Positions 35,201-47,579 of a DNA stretch of 64,000 nucleotides are shown piece after piece (the first letter of the stretch is position 1; every line of letters begins with the position of its first letter). The notes under the pieces are model-generated. The model was given only the letters and a program-made list of their open reading frames with translations. It did no database searches and had not been told where the DNA came from. The position numbers and the translations under genes were made by a program. Source of the DNA: Pezicula radicicola (lineage: Eukaryota > Ascomycota > Leotiomycetes > Helotiales > Dermateaceae); the NCBI GenBank assembly GCA_003008705.1, contig PDUO01000007.1:278123-342122 (forward strand). The letters run 5' to 3'.

Positions 35201-37130
35201 AAGAACCTTAAGCGCGCCAGTAGCGATGATGTTGTTGAAGTACCAAACCCCAATCTTCCGCAACACCAACGGCCGCCAAACCAGCCACCTCAAGGGCAAC
35301 CGCAAGCTTCTCAACCACCTCGCCCGGCGAGCTTCGTCAATATGAGTCCACCAAACCTTGCTACTCTCGACCCAGAGGCTCGCAAACGATATGAAATGTC
35401 CCGGGCTGCCCAAAAACCTAACCCAGCCACAAATGAGCAGATGCTCAAGTTGAAAAGCATAGCGCAAGAAGAGGAACAGCGAGCACGTGAGCCTGTGGCT
35501 GATCTAGAAATGGACAGCGAAACGAAGCAGGCCGTTGCTTCAAGGGTAAAGGAAGTAGCTGCTCCTCTGAAAGCTGTTGGATCAGCCATTGCAAGATGGT
35601 ATCAACTTACGCATGATGACCAGAGGGCGAGGCTATTCTTCCGCAGTGTAATTACCCCTTTTCTCACTCTAAATTTGTGCTAACTGGTGGCAGCGCCACC
35701 GTCTATCGAAGCAGTTCCGTGATCCGAATATGACACAGCTCAAAGAAAACTTCTCTATTCAACTGGGAGAAGTTGACCAGATCAAAGGAATGTTGCGCAC
35801 CATGCTCAAGGATCTGAGTGACAATTTCCCTGAGATGTTTAAGAACAAGGGTGCACCACAGACTGCAAACTCGCAGCCAGCTGCGGCACCGGCTAGCCAG
35901 ACAATGCAGGCCGCATCTGTGCCTTTGAATGCTGCGAATCTGCAGCAGCAGCAACAGCAATTGAGTAAGATGGAACAAAGATCAGGTAGCAGAGGCGGAG
36001 GCCAAACACCAGCAGCTCCAACATCAGCGCAACCCCCATTCCACTTTGGCGCCTCGTCTCCTCACGGACAACCCGCGTATATTGGCAAGGCTGGCCTAAC
36101 ACAAGACAATCTACATATTCCAGCGCGGAAAAAGCAGAAACCCAATGCAAGTGCCCCTGGGCAGACAACGCCGGTTTCCAATGCCTCACCTGTGGTGAAA
36201 AAGGGGACATCGCCCGAGATTTTGAAACAACAAGCTCCTGCTCAGCAAGCTCAACAGAAAGCTCCGCTGGTGTGTTTAGATCCTGAGTGTGAGCGGAACA
36301 CCACCACTTTCACCAGCGAAGAGGCTCTGCACCGCCACAGACAGGAGGAACATGTCAAAATTGACAACCCGATGCAATTTGCAATGGATAGTCTCACGAG
36401 CATGCTGGGTGTCGACCCTCATGGTAGGCCCGCTAATGTCACCGGACCGGAACTGGCCGCCCCTTCTACTGTTGTCAATATGGCGACAAGTGGGTCAAAA
36501 CAAGGCCAGACGCCTAATATCAAGACTGGGTCTACACCTATGCCAGCTGCCACTCCAATGAACAGGCAGGGTAGTACAACAGAGAACAAATCCAACGGAC
36601 CATCGAAGTCTAAACCAGATCTCTCGAAAGACCCGGGTGTGAAGACGCAAGATGATTCCACGAAGCAGCAGTCTACTATGCAAGCTCCAGAAACCTCTGT
36701 GGATGCCTGGGCTAACTGTACTATCGACCCTAACCGGCTACTTGAAACTTTCCATGGCTTCGAGACCGGAGCTGGGGGTGCGATATCCGATTTGAACGTC
36801 TACCGGTCTCTGACACCAAATGATACACCGGAATCAAGCAAGGACTCTGGTGTTTCTGAGCCCAATAGTGACATCTCAGACGGTGTTGCTCTGGACATAA
36901 ACCTCTCAGTCTTGGATGACAGCTGGCAACCATTTGGCCCTAGTGATGCTGAACAGCTTTTCAATAATTCGGGCAATTACAATATTGATATGGATGGGGG
37001 TATGGATATGTTGACTTTTGACGACGATAAGCCGATCGTTTATTTCGAACCTTTGGACAATTTTGACGCATCACAATTCGACAAGCCATTTGCTTTCGAT
37101 ACTTCACTGTTCTCAATGAACAGTGAGTAG
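32232..37130 (+). CDS. med15: Mediator subunit 15 (Med15/Gal11-like), Gln-rich
   Basis: Four exons, 32232-32479, 32576-32690, 32756-35647 and 35694-37130, encode 1563 aa in one frame. The N terminus starts with a poly-Gln tract and then a KIX-like three-helix domain (about residues 45-135) with ERLGLVYNIIGNLRLA, KFERDIFEKSPDKAHY and NKLNQLLERR. The KIX domain of Med15 binds transcriptional activators. A very long Gln/Pro/Met/Asn-rich disordered region follows. Near residues 1278-1305 is a C-x4-C-x15-H-x4-H zinc-finger-like motif. An acidic C terminus with TPESSKDSGVSEP and NIDMDGGMDML ends the protein. Med15 acts in the Mediator tail in the nucleus. The Med15 call rests on the KIX-like domain, composition and length. 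Confidence 0.78.
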
Positions 37131-38315
37131 GCGCAATGCAACGTTTCAATTATTTCATTTTTAGCGGCGGCTGGCGTTGTGGTGGGATAGGTCGATGTGC
37201 TGGTTTTGGGGCGGATGGAACAATTAATATACCAGGAAAAGCATGGGTGGCGTTTGGAGGTTCGTAACTTTTTGGAGCAGGATTTCTACCGGCTGTGTAA
37301 TAGATGGGGCAGGGAAAGGAGGCCCCAGGTTTGGTTATACTTTTTTGGGTTTGGAAGTTATGGAGGACCACAGCTCCTCGGCATCATTAACAGCAATTTT
37401 TCTTTCGTACCTACTTTTGTAAATGAGAAACGATTCTCATGAAAATGTTTACCTATGTTTACTCGACTTCTGTTCAAGCTTTCCGTCCTTGAAGAATTGA
37501 TTTTCGAAATTGAATACCTGAGGAATGTGTTAACCCAGGATCTTTTACCCCACAACCGAGGATGCACATTCTCATTGCTTTTTAACGCCCCCAAACCTAA
37601 AGAAACGAACATGCAAATGTCTAGTTAGCCGCAACTGCATCATGGGAAGAGAGTGCTACTCCAGCGAAGAAGGTGGGTGCTACTTACAACATATCTCAGG
37701 AATAGTCTGGGCAATTTTGGGTAGGAATAATAGTTGCAATACTTAAGTTATCATGCAGCCAACTTCTGGTGCCAGATGATTGATTGACTCACCTAAGCTC
37801 TATCTTAAGTGGGAATGTGATAGATATTGAAGATACAAAAGTGTAATTATTTTATACCTTATGCCTTTCGGTTCATTCCGAAAACGTTTCTCTCTCGGGT
37901 CGGTAGATCGTCAAAGTTTACCCAAGTATCAAGCCTTTCAGGGACCTTCAACCTTTGGATTAGCGACGGGCATTAGCGGCATGGCAATAGGTAATCCACC
38001 GTAGTATCTGGACACGCGAACTACAAGCTTCAACGCGACTAACTACCTCGTGAATTTGTACTTTCCAAACAATTCCAATTCGAACGCGTTTGCCTATTTC
38101 AAAATAGAATTTACTTTTCATTCTATCATCTCGACGAAGTACGGAGGTTAGTTACAGTCTCAATCACCAAGCATGGTAAGAACCTTGCAACTTACTATCC
38201 CACGTGTAGAATTCTAGACTACATACGAACGCGACTTCTCAAATCGTCGCCTCTCCCCAACGCACCTTCCAGTTTTCATAGAGGAAGTCGTAAATATCTT
38301 GCAGGAGCTCTCGCC
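37131..38315. other. Intergenic region upstream of the Whi5-like gene
   Basis: 1.2 kb with no recognisable gene. It should contain the Med15 terminator and the promoter of the Whi5-like gene. No repeat or motif stood out. Confidence 0.45.
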
Positions 38316-39793
38316 ATGGCTTCTCCAACACCAACCACCACGCGTCGCGTGCTTTCGGACCTCAATATCAATGCAGCCGTGGCGCCGCAGCAGAAGAGCT
38401 CAAAGGGCTCTGCCCCAAATCAGACCGACAGTCCTAGGAAACCGACGAAGGTGGTTGATACAACATCATCAGAAGTATACTTTACGATTCCAGAGCCATC
38501 GTCCGAACCATACTTTGCAGTCCCAGGACAGTCTAGCCAAATGGGCAACGCTATTCTTAAAGAAGTTGGAATGGGCGGTATTAAGAGACCCTCGTCTGCT
38601 ATGTGCTGTGGTACGCTTCCCGAAGGCGCAAAAGAAGGTGAGGCCTGGACAGAGGCCGCTGTTCATAATCAGCGGAGACGATGGGGGGAGTGTAGGATCG
38701 GGGAAGTCAGCGAGGCGGCACCTAATGAGACGAGCGGCGATGAACAACGAGAACGTCGACGACACATACAGACGGATATATTGTCACCCAATGGTGAAGC
38801 GTGCGATGAGGATGAGGGTGTCTTTGCAGGAAGCGGTCAGGATGACCAAATTGGACCCGCCAGAGAAGCGCGAGAGCTTGAAGTAAGTTTCATTTAGAAA
38901 TTATAGCGTCAAGGAAACAGGAGCATGTGTCTCAATAAAGGATCGAGACAGTCATAGTCGACCACATTGCTAATGCTTTGATTTAGAATATTCAAAGGAC
39001 TTATCTTGCGAATGGAAATCTATGTCCAGAAGCAAAGTCGTCACCATTATTGGATGAAAGTATGGGCAAATCGAATAGCATTTCACCAAATGCGTCATAC
39101 AGTCGAGGGTATCAGAGCTCTTTCAAAGATACCAAACCCGGATTTTGTCTGGCTGGCGGTTTGGAATATGACGCCAGAGATCAGTCACACGATCATCAAG
39201 CGCAGACTGGGTCAAGAGGACGAATAAATGGCTCCTTACGGGCGCCAGAGCAGATACGTCAGGTCAGTCCTTGTCTCCAGCCAATTAAGCTTACAGTGGT
39301 GTACGATGTTCGTGAACCTAACTAGAGACAGAATGCCAGGGCAATAAGGCTACGCCTCTCCCTCGCCAGCTATAAACTCCGTACAAACCAGCTTGATGTC
39401 CCTCTAGGGCGCCTACAGGTCAAAACCATGTCTTCGAATCTTCCCCCACTACCTCGCCTTCCACACCATGATAGGGCCACACGACAAAGGAAAGCTCTTC
39501 CATCTGGGCCCGTCGCACATATCCTTCATGAACCATCACCCAAGAAGGCAAAGATAGATTTTTACCGCTCAGTATCATCATCACCAGATCGTTTCCTCCA
39601 ATCGTCGCAAGAATCTGTTACTACACCAATTTTACCTGAGCAGCGGCGTTCGCTATTCAATCCCCCAAAACTTAATAGTCCACTTTGGGCACAGACGCCT
39701 GAGCATGGGGGCCCTAGTACAGACCTGACAAGCAGTGTGGTCAAAGATCGGGCTGCCGACGGACTTATAAGTTTGATGGGTGCGCACAAATAG
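38316..39793 (+). CDS. Whi5/Nrm1-family G1/S transcriptional repressor
   Basis: Three exons, 38316-38882, 38987-39262 and 39332-39793, encode 434 aa. The N terminus has TRRVLSDLNINAAV, and KRPSSAM lies further on; both are typical of fungal Whi5/Nrm1-like proteins. The family signature is split from the rest by an intron and starts the third exon: RAIRLRLSLASYKLRTNQ followed by LDVPLGRLQ, the GTB/Whi5-motif that contacts SBF/MBF. The remainder is disordered with TP/SP sites (TDSPRK, HEPSPKKAK, QTPEH), as expected for CDK-regulated repressors. The middle of exon 1 is odd in composition, and an overlapping frame is also open there, so that part could be revised. Confidence 0.78.
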
Positions 39794-40396
39794 ATGTGTG
39801 CAGTTTTCGTAATTGGGTTCATCATCCTTGCATTAGTAGAGAAGCGAACAGAATTATTCTTATGGTCTTATGGATGCATCAGGGTTGGAGTTTTATTAGG
39901 TGTTTGGTATACCTTGGGTGGAGAGGCTGGCGTACTCTGGAAATGGGATTTCTCGTCGCTAGATTGAGAATAAAGCATTAATTTTGAGTTTCCACCAGAT
40001 CCCTTCATTTCACCTCGTTCTTAAGCGATGTGTATCCTAGAACTTTTTGTACTTTTGTACTTTTTGTGCCTATGTTACCTATGTTACCTATGTTACTTGG
40101 TGAGTCGGTGAGCGACCCTTGTCCGTAGCTTTCCAGGGTGATTACGGGGATTTGTTCCTTCACACCAATGGGATTCCCCTCCTGCCTGTGATCGCAGCCC
40201 CACATTCTGCGACGGGAACGTTTTGGCGGGGTCGGTGCTTATGCCAAGAGAGCCGGAGAGTCTTTTGCACTTTTCGGTGTCTCTTCAATTCAACTTCAAC
40301 AACGTTCTGTTGTTTATCATTTTCCAGTCTATTCCATTCCATTGCTATTCCTACTACATTTGCGAGCTTCCATTGCGAGGAAGATGAGTCGCAGCA
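39794..40396. other. Short intergenic region with a 9-bp tandem repeat
   Basis: The 603 bp between the Whi5-like and CorA-like genes, both plus strand. A perfect threefold CTATGTTAC repeat lies at 40070-40096. No gene was seen. Confidence 0.55.
40070..40096. repeat. CTATGTTAC tandem repeat, three copies
   Basis: Three perfect head-to-tail 9-bp units, preceded by two ACTTTTGT units. A minisatellite upstream of the CorA-like gene. Confidence 0.85.
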
Positions 40397-42115
40397 ATGG
40401 ACGACTATATGTTCCAGTCCTATGTTGATAGGTGTCGGCCGGTTCAAGAGAATACTCAATACCTCGAGATCTTTTCATATTCTGTATATATACCGGTCAC
40501 CATGGCTTAATTAGCTAGGCTGGGAAGTACTGACTCGGCATATAGGATCCTAAGCATAATACGGTCGAGGAGCACACTTTGAGCTCTGACGAGTTCGAGA
40601 ACTTTCTTAGCCGGAAGGTATGTATGCGCCCAATTCCCTAGCCATTAATAGCTGAGTAGAAGCTGATCATAAACTCGCAGGGCGCTTTTGCTCCCCCAAA
40701 ACTCCCAGAGGGTGTCGTGCAACTAGGTTGTATACGTTTGGTGTGAGTATTAAAGCCGGTGGATACTCGTTGCAGAAGCTGATCTTTTAAAGGCTCCAAC
40801 AAAATGCCCGACATGCGGACACCTTTGCACCCCATGTTATAAGTCTCACCCGTGAAGCATATAAATCGATGGTCGAGAAGTTCAGCCTACCATACCGAGC
40901 AATTGAAGGCACGAGTGCTGTTGGTCCATTCTTCTGGAGCGCCTACGACCAGGACGAGGAGAATCCTCATTTACGTTAGTGCCGATGGCAATTTACATGT
41001 GGGAAAAAGCCTGGTATTGATCCTTGTTTTACAGAAATTATATTCCGAAAGAGCGATGTTCGAAAGAAAGGGTACACTCGAGGTTGGGAACTTGCACTCT
41101 CTTGCGCCATTAAGACGGGCGTCACGACGGGCTTCTTTAAAGGCACCCCCTCCTCAGATGTTGTCGAATGCGTACGCCACCTCAAATCCTGCGTCCTCCA
41201 AGTTCAGCATCCACTCCTCCTACCCGTAATCATCTTTTCGCACGATGTAAGTTTTAAGACAGATATCAAGCAGCGCGAGGCACGGGACTGGTTGCGAAGA
41301 TTAGAACATGCGGTCAGTATGCGAAGTGAGATTGAGGAAAAGGAAGGATATGTAAAGGAGGGCGTGGTGGATTTGGATGCCGTCAACAGGGATCTGGTGG
41401 AATGCCATAGTCAGGTGCTTTGGAAAAGGCCCAAGGCTTATTTACAACTTTTGACGCACATTGAGAAGGCCATGGAGAAGTATTGGGAGAGGTTACCTGA
41501 GAGCCAAAAGGATATCGATATGAGGAAGCTACAGAACAGCATGAAAGCCAGAATGGACTTTTATAGGGTCAAGTTGCAAGGGATTGAATCCTATGCTTAT
41601 ACGACTCTACAACGGCTAGATATCCAGCGGAGTGCTGTTCGTGTCCTACCTACTAACTCGTCATTATTTCACTAACAAGATTCCAGCTCTACAACATCAT
41701 CGCCCAGAAAGAGTCAAAACTCAACTTTCAAATGGCAGGCGAGCAGCGCAAGCTAGCGCATGCATCAAAACGCGACTCGACAGCAATGAAAACCATCTCT
41801 CTCTTGGGCGCCATCTTCTTCCCAGGTGCATATTTAGCCTCTGTTTTTAGCATGACCTTCTTCAACTTCCAAGACCCTACGCAAAGCCAAGTCTCGGATT
41901 CATTCTGGATCTACTGGGCCGTTACGATCCCAGTGACAATTTTGATTGTGGGTGTGTGGTGGGTTTGGGAGCGGAGGAGGGAGGCCAGGTATGATAAGGA
42001 GGATGAAGATTTGGAGAAGGGGAGTGATCAGATGGAGAAGATTATTATGGCTACAATGAGGAAGAGGACGATGAGTAAGGCTAGCACGTGGGATACGCAG
42101 AAGAAGAGTGAGTGA
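40397..42115 (+). CDS. CorA-like divalent metal ion transporter
   Basis: Six exons, 40397-40483, 40546-40617, 40681-40742, 40793-40974, 41035-41636 and 41687-42115, encode 477 aa. The N-terminal soluble part has the fungal CorA-like signatures IRLVLQQNARH, PYRAIEGTSAVGPFFW and RGWELALSCAIKTG. A long helix region follows. Two C-terminal membrane helices form the CorA pore: TISLLGAIFFPGAYLASVFS then FWIYWAVTIPVTILIVGVWW. The classic GMN after helix 1 is replaced by SMTFFNF, as is common in this fungal subgroup. Metal specificity is therefore open. A Lys/Glu-rich cytosolic tail ends the protein. Confidence 0.85.
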
Positions 42116-42910
42116 AGGAGGAACTGAACGATCGAATGAAGGTTGATAGAGGGCTAAAAATTGCATATTGTTTGTTTGTTTACCTAAGCGAGCGGAGCGG
42201 TTCACGAACTTACGACACTACGACACTACGACGATATGAGACAACGATCTATGATTGGAACGGCGGCTTTTATAACGAATAAGCCATATCTGCATAATAT
42301 GGGAGTAGATAATTTAGGAGATAGATAGTAAACACTCTTTCTACTAGTAGCACTTCTGGTTTTGAAATGCTCTAAAATATGAGTCTTCAAATTACAGTCT
42401 ATGAAGTAATCTTACTATTCGTACAGAATCAGCACTAGGTTACTTTCCTTTCGCTGTATTTTCACATCTTTTGTCGCTTATCGCTAATGCGTACTTGCAC
42501 ATTCTAGAAGCATTGCTACATATTCTAGGTAGTATATAGTCCTAAGCTAAATACTAGATTAAAGATTGTTGCAGATCTTTGGTTTATACAAGCTCCCGCA
42601 GTACAGAACTTAGTATTAACGTCTCTAATTTTCTAAACTCTATTCCTAGTTTGTTTACCTTCATCTCCTGTAACTGAGATCTTCTCTAGTTATACCATAC
42701 CTCTATTTCTAACGCTCGATGCCACCATTTTGTTGAATCTCACTCAGGAAAAGTCTGAAAAAGGACTTTCGAGGTAGATATAATGCTATGAGCCAGATTT
42801 GGGAGTCCAGGAGAACATTGGCGTCATTATTGTATATTTATACTAGAGGTCCTGAGTAAACACCATATTCAGGGTATTTTATACTTCTTCATCATCTGGA
42901 ATTATAGCAT
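42116..42910. other. AT-rich convergent spacer
   Basis: 795 bp between the stop codons of the CorA-like and myosin light chain genes. A short ACGACACT repeat lies near 42211-42232. From 42260 the sequence is AT-rich without frames. Confidence 0.5.
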
Positions 42911-43859
42911 CTATCCATCCTCTTCTCTTCCACCCTTCCCGTCCACACTCGCCCCACCCGCAACACTAGCCACAAACTCCTGGTACTTAAACACCTCTCC
43001 TCTCTTTCCCATTCCACCCACAGAATGCTTTGAAAAGGCTCTTCTGCCCGTGAATCCAGCCATAACCTTATCGACTTCCCTCTCTGTCAAAGGCTTCTCG
43101 CCAGGTTCAGGCGCTGTATGCAGTAACGCATCACGTAACTCTGCGAGGTCTATCTGCCCGCTGTCATCGTCATCGAATGCCGAGAAAGCGGAGAGAAGCT
43201 CGCTCGACGGAGAGAGTGATGCTAGGAGGTTGGCGATGGAGTTGAGAAACGTTGGTAGAGGAATGGTCTGTGAGGAGCCTGGGGCGAAGAAAGGTGAGAG
43301 ATCTTGGGGACCTGAAGGAAGTCCTGTTTTCGTGTTAGGAAGCTAGCTAAAGAGAGACTGAGAGTATTCACGTGCCTAATTGTGTCAACATATCGGCCAC
43401 ATCCTCTCTTCCCACCTGCCCATCGCTATCCCGATCCAATATCTGAAAGCCCTCCCTCAGCTCCCTCACCTGGGCTTGCTGCAGTTTACTCAACGCATTC
43501 ATATCGCCCATCCCAGTTGACGGACCTCTAGGAGAAGAGCCAGAACTGGCCAACATGCCGCCAAAAACTTTCGGACTGGTGTTTGCGCCCCGTGTTGGAG
43601 AAGGTTCACGCTCCCGTTCTCTGAAGGCTGGCGAATGATTGCCTCGCGGAGTCCACTTGTCAGATTCTGATCCTGTTTTGGGTGTTATGTTTTGGCTTAG
43701 TCGAGAGGGTGTTACGATTGTTGTAACTTTTGTTGGTGAGGGGTTGGGAGTACTCTGTCGGAGGGGAGACGGTGATGCGGGGCTTTCGGGGCGTCTGAAG
43801 GGTGAGTTCCGTTGAGGGGAACCATAGCTTAGATGGCTGGGCTTGTAGGAGGTTGACAT
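42911..43859 (-). CDS. Myosin regulatory light chain-like EF-hand protein
   Basis: Two exons, 43859-43376 and 43323-42911, encode 298 aa. The first 125 residues are disordered and rich in Ser/Pro with several SP/TP sites. The EF-hand part starts at LREGFQILDRDSDGQVG, a canonical calcium loop (DRDSDGQVGREDV). A second half contains PLPTFLNSIANLLA, FSAFDDDDSGQIDLAEL and VDKVMAGF. This order and the long tail match the regulatory light chain of type II myosin in filamentous fungi, which binds the myosin neck at the cytokinetic ring. The join is in frame and family-consistent only if the intron at 43324-43375 uses a GC donor (TTAG followed by GCACGT). Confidence 0.8.
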
Positions 43860-44634
43860 CTGGAAGGTGCATTAGTGAGTGAGGTAAGAACGATAGTGGC
43901 AGTTGCGATGGATGGTTTGTTTACCTTGGTTGTCAAGCGACTCTCGCATGCAAAATTGAGGTTGCCGAGACGGACGGATTAAGAAGGTCCAGATTGGGAG
44001 AGTTAGAGTGAGAGTCTACAGAATAGGTACGCAAATCACTTCCTTCAGACGAAGTTTATCTGCAATCAGGACGTTCTATGATCTCGAGATGATTCTGTAT
44101 TCTGTGAGGCTGGATATCATTGTCAATATAGGTAAACAAGAAAGCCACTCTACACTAGTTGTGCAAGGCTGAAGAAGCCGAGCCTACGTGCCCAGTCAGA
44201 GTAGTCAGGGTGATTGGCTACCACTGTTGTACCCCCTATTCTGCCCCCCCTGTAGGCTGTATGAACTCCACATCAGGACCCATCCCTACTCGTAAGGTGC
44301 TGTACAGTACATATCCCTCCTTAATACAAGACCTATATTGATCGGCCACTTCTGCTGCCCACCAGCGCCCGCCATCATGTCTCCTTTTGCACTGTAGCCC
44401 ATTCCCCCAAAAACTGCAGCTTGAGCTTCTCTCAGTCGCATCTGCATCTCCTTTTGCCCATCAAATTGTTATTACTCCAGTTCTCAGTCTAGCGAGGCGT
44501 TTATGCTTAATTGTTTGGCCGGTTTCGTGTTTGCGAACCGAGCACTTGTACTAGACGCCGGCTGAACGTTACCATAAACTTGCATAGTTCATGCTTGCGA
44601 ACGAGGCAAGGCTTGAAGTAGATCTAGAAGAAAG
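43860..44634. promoter_or_regulatory. Divergent promoter region, myosin light chain / Afi1
   Basis: 775 bp between two divergently transcribed start codons. No repeat, RNA gene or clear element was recognised. Confidence 0.45.
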
Positions 44635-47255
44635 ATGGCGTCGGCAATTCCCTCACCCCTCATACATCAACAACGCCAGGCCAATGCTGCTTTGCAACGT
44701 CCGACGACGAGAGAAACTTCGGCCACGACAGCCTCGACCGCTTCGTATGGCAGTGCCGTAAACCGCAGGACCTCCTTATCGTCGTTCCCCTCCTCGCGCT
44801 CCCCCTCGGAGATTTCGCAGAGGCGCCCTTCGAGGTCTCCAAATCCTACGAGAATGGACACTGATCGCACTTCTGATCCAAGTTCTGGCGCTTCCAAGAC
44901 GCGCTCAAGCGGTGTATCCTCTCCCCATTCCTCGCTCTCCGCGCCACGCAAGTACAATCCAGATGCACACCCGGCACGAAAACTACGTTCGCAATACCCT
45001 CGGGGCGACACGGAGAACCATGTCGAGTACATACTGGTTGCCTCTTTCGACATTGACAAGGGGCCGATTATGGAACATCAATACCCAGTAGCGATCACAG
45101 GAGATGAACATATGCTGGCAGAATTGATGCTACCTGATCAGGCGCATGTGCGGAATCAGGATTGGACTATATTTTTCTTGCATAAGGATACGAGCCAGGA
45201 GGAAGAGGAGGCCGAGGCAAAAAAGGAGAGGAAGGAGAGGAGACAGCGGAGGAAAGAGAAGGAGTTGGCTCCAGATGAACTAGACGATGAAGATCAAGAG
45301 GAGTCTGGGAGTGAGAATTCTGCGGAAGAAAGTGAACCAGAAGGAGGGGAGGGGCCTCCTTTAATATATGTTCTCAATTTGGTCAACACGAAGCAAGACA
45401 AAACAGCAAAGCGAGGTGCTGTGGTGAAGGCTATGGCAATATGCACAAGACATCCTTTTTTGCATATTTACAAGGTAATTTTAGGTTAAACCATAGATAT
45501 CAAACTACTAACGGTCATCCAGCCTCTACTACTGCTCGCCCTCGATGAGTATTTTAAATCGCCTATTCCTTCGACGCTGGCGTCACTATATGAAGCGGTC
45601 AACACTATGGATTTATCACTCATGCCGAGACTAAGTCTTTTGGAAAGATATCTCCTCCAGGCGAGCGACAATAAGGACCTTTTTGTCGAGAAGTTTGAAC
45701 AGATGATTCAGATGCGAATGGCCGAAGATAGAGGGGATTCGTCGAACGACGTAGTTGATGTTTCAGGAAGCCCACAGAGAAAAATGGATCTAACGAGAAT
45801 TGGAACGAAAGCTCACATCCAAGGCCATTCAACATATTCAGTACCGAGAGATACCCACGAATTCGAAACAAAAGTTATTTACAATGGAATACCGATTCCC
45901 ATCAAAGTCCCTGTTGCCATATCCCCCGAAACGGTCGGCGACTTTTCCCTCATTAAACTAATTCAAACATACTCCGATCCCCACGCAAAATCTCCCCAAC
46001 CCTTTACACTACATCCTCATCTGACAACGGGTGGCGCGTACACGCATCCAATTATCGTCTTAGTCAATGCTATGTTAACCCAAAAAAGAGTGATATTTCT
46101 TGGTCACAATCGTCCTTCCGGCGAGGTAGCCGAAGCTGTACTTGCAGCCTGTGCACTGGCTTCCGGGGGCATTCTCCGTGGCTTCACACGCCACGCTTTC
46201 CCATACACGGATCTTAGCAAAATCGATGATCTCTTGAAAGTACCAGGATTTATCGCTGGTGTTACCAATCCCACATTTGAAAACCATCCTGAGTGGTGGG
46301 ATCTTCTTTGTGATTTACCAACTGGGCGTATGAAGATCAGTAGTAGGATTGAGACCCCACAAATGACAGAGGGTTTGACGAACTTCCAACAGCAGAATCC
46401 AAGCTACGCGAGGGAAGCGAGCGCAGCATCAACATCAACCAATAATGCGTCGACAATCGACCTGACTGGTGATGCTGCCTTCATGAACGATATTCTACGT
46501 ACCATGGCTGCCCGATATGGCGAAGGAGCGATCCGTGCCAGGTGGCGAGATTGGGTGGAGAAATTCACACGCATAGCTGCCTCTTTCGAAGAAGGCGTCT
46601 ATGGAGCTAGTGCACTATATATTGGGATCGAGGAGACCGAATCAGGTGCAGGCCCACCAGGACACGGATATGTCTGGAGTGACGACGTTGCTAAGGCGAA
46701 AGAATTGGCTGGTAACATGCACAGAATTGAGGGCTGGAGAAACACGCGAAGTTACTTCAGTTTTAAACAGGTATGTGCTTCTGTCGTGATCAACTACTGC
46801 GTCTCTGACAAATTTAGGACCTTGCCCAACTATATACCTTCAGACCCTTGAAATCCCTCGACCTTCACCACTTACACGATCGCTTGAGAACACAAAAGCT
46901 CAGCCCAGCTGCAAGTCGTGAGATTTATGTCGCTCTTTCAAAATTCACCCATTCATATGATGAAATCTGTCAATTTTTGACAGTCGCTCCAGAGTCTCAC
47001 GCTGGGCTCTTCTACCTAGCCCTGGGCCTTTTCCATAAAGAACGAGATGTCCGCTTAAAGGTGGTGGATCTCCTAGAGAGAATAAGCGAGCACGAGGCTG
47101 GGCGGCATTGGTGGGCAGCTTTGAGTCGTTTTGAAAAGCTAGCATATATTCGAATACGCAGAGAGGCAGAAGCGGACATGAGAGTCAGGATGGGTGGTGA
47201 AAAAGATACCTCGGGCGATAGTCTTGGTATGCTTGTTGACCGTAGGATTAGCTAG
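44635..47255 (+). CDS. afi1: Afi1-like DENN-domain protein
   Basis: Three exons, 44635-45474, 45523-46770 and 46818-47255, encode 841 aa. The N terminus is Ser/Arg-rich and disordered (about 130 residues). The Afi1 N-terminal signature then begins: [26 protein letters not shown], split here as [15 protein letters not shown] and MEHQYP. A Lys/Glu-rich insert follows. Downstream are the DENN-type segments [23 protein letters not shown]-like [16 protein letters not shown] and [12 protein letters not shown]. The third exon carries the C-terminal helical region. In yeast Afi1 binds the GTPase Arf3 and helps polarised growth at the cell cortex; the same role here is inferred. Confidence 0.88.
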
Positions 47256-47579
47256 GCTACACCAGCACTTCCACGTGCTAGAAGATGATGATTGATGAAT
47301 TATGAGATGCATGATTGAAGAGTGCTTGAGTGTTATAGTTGCATTCAGCCAGGGGATGAATCATGTAGCACAGAGATACCCAGGGGACTTGGCTTAAAGA
47401 GACGATGACTGTCGCAGTTGATACAGCGGAAATGAATACTTGAACAAAAAGATATGTTACATTGACTGCATTTATGTACCTGCCCTGTTTATAACTTTTC
47501 TTGCCTGTTCTTCGTATCACCGCTTCTAGGAAAATTAGCCTTCCTGCACTTTTTCTTCCCATACCGACGAGAAGACGTA
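47256..47579. other. Short convergent spacer
   Basis: 324 bp between the stop codons of Afi1 and S-formylglutathione hydrolase. Nothing was seen beyond ordinary 3' flanks. Confidence 0.5.

Noticed and set aside
33176..36210. Many antisense frames across Med15
   Set aside because: Open frames opposite CAG/CAA-rich coding sequence are expected by composition.
38299..38886. 195-codon alternative frame over exon 1 of the Whi5-like gene
   Set aside because: It lacks the RRVLSDLN motif and does not join in frame to the signature exon, while the chosen frame ends at a GTAAGT donor.
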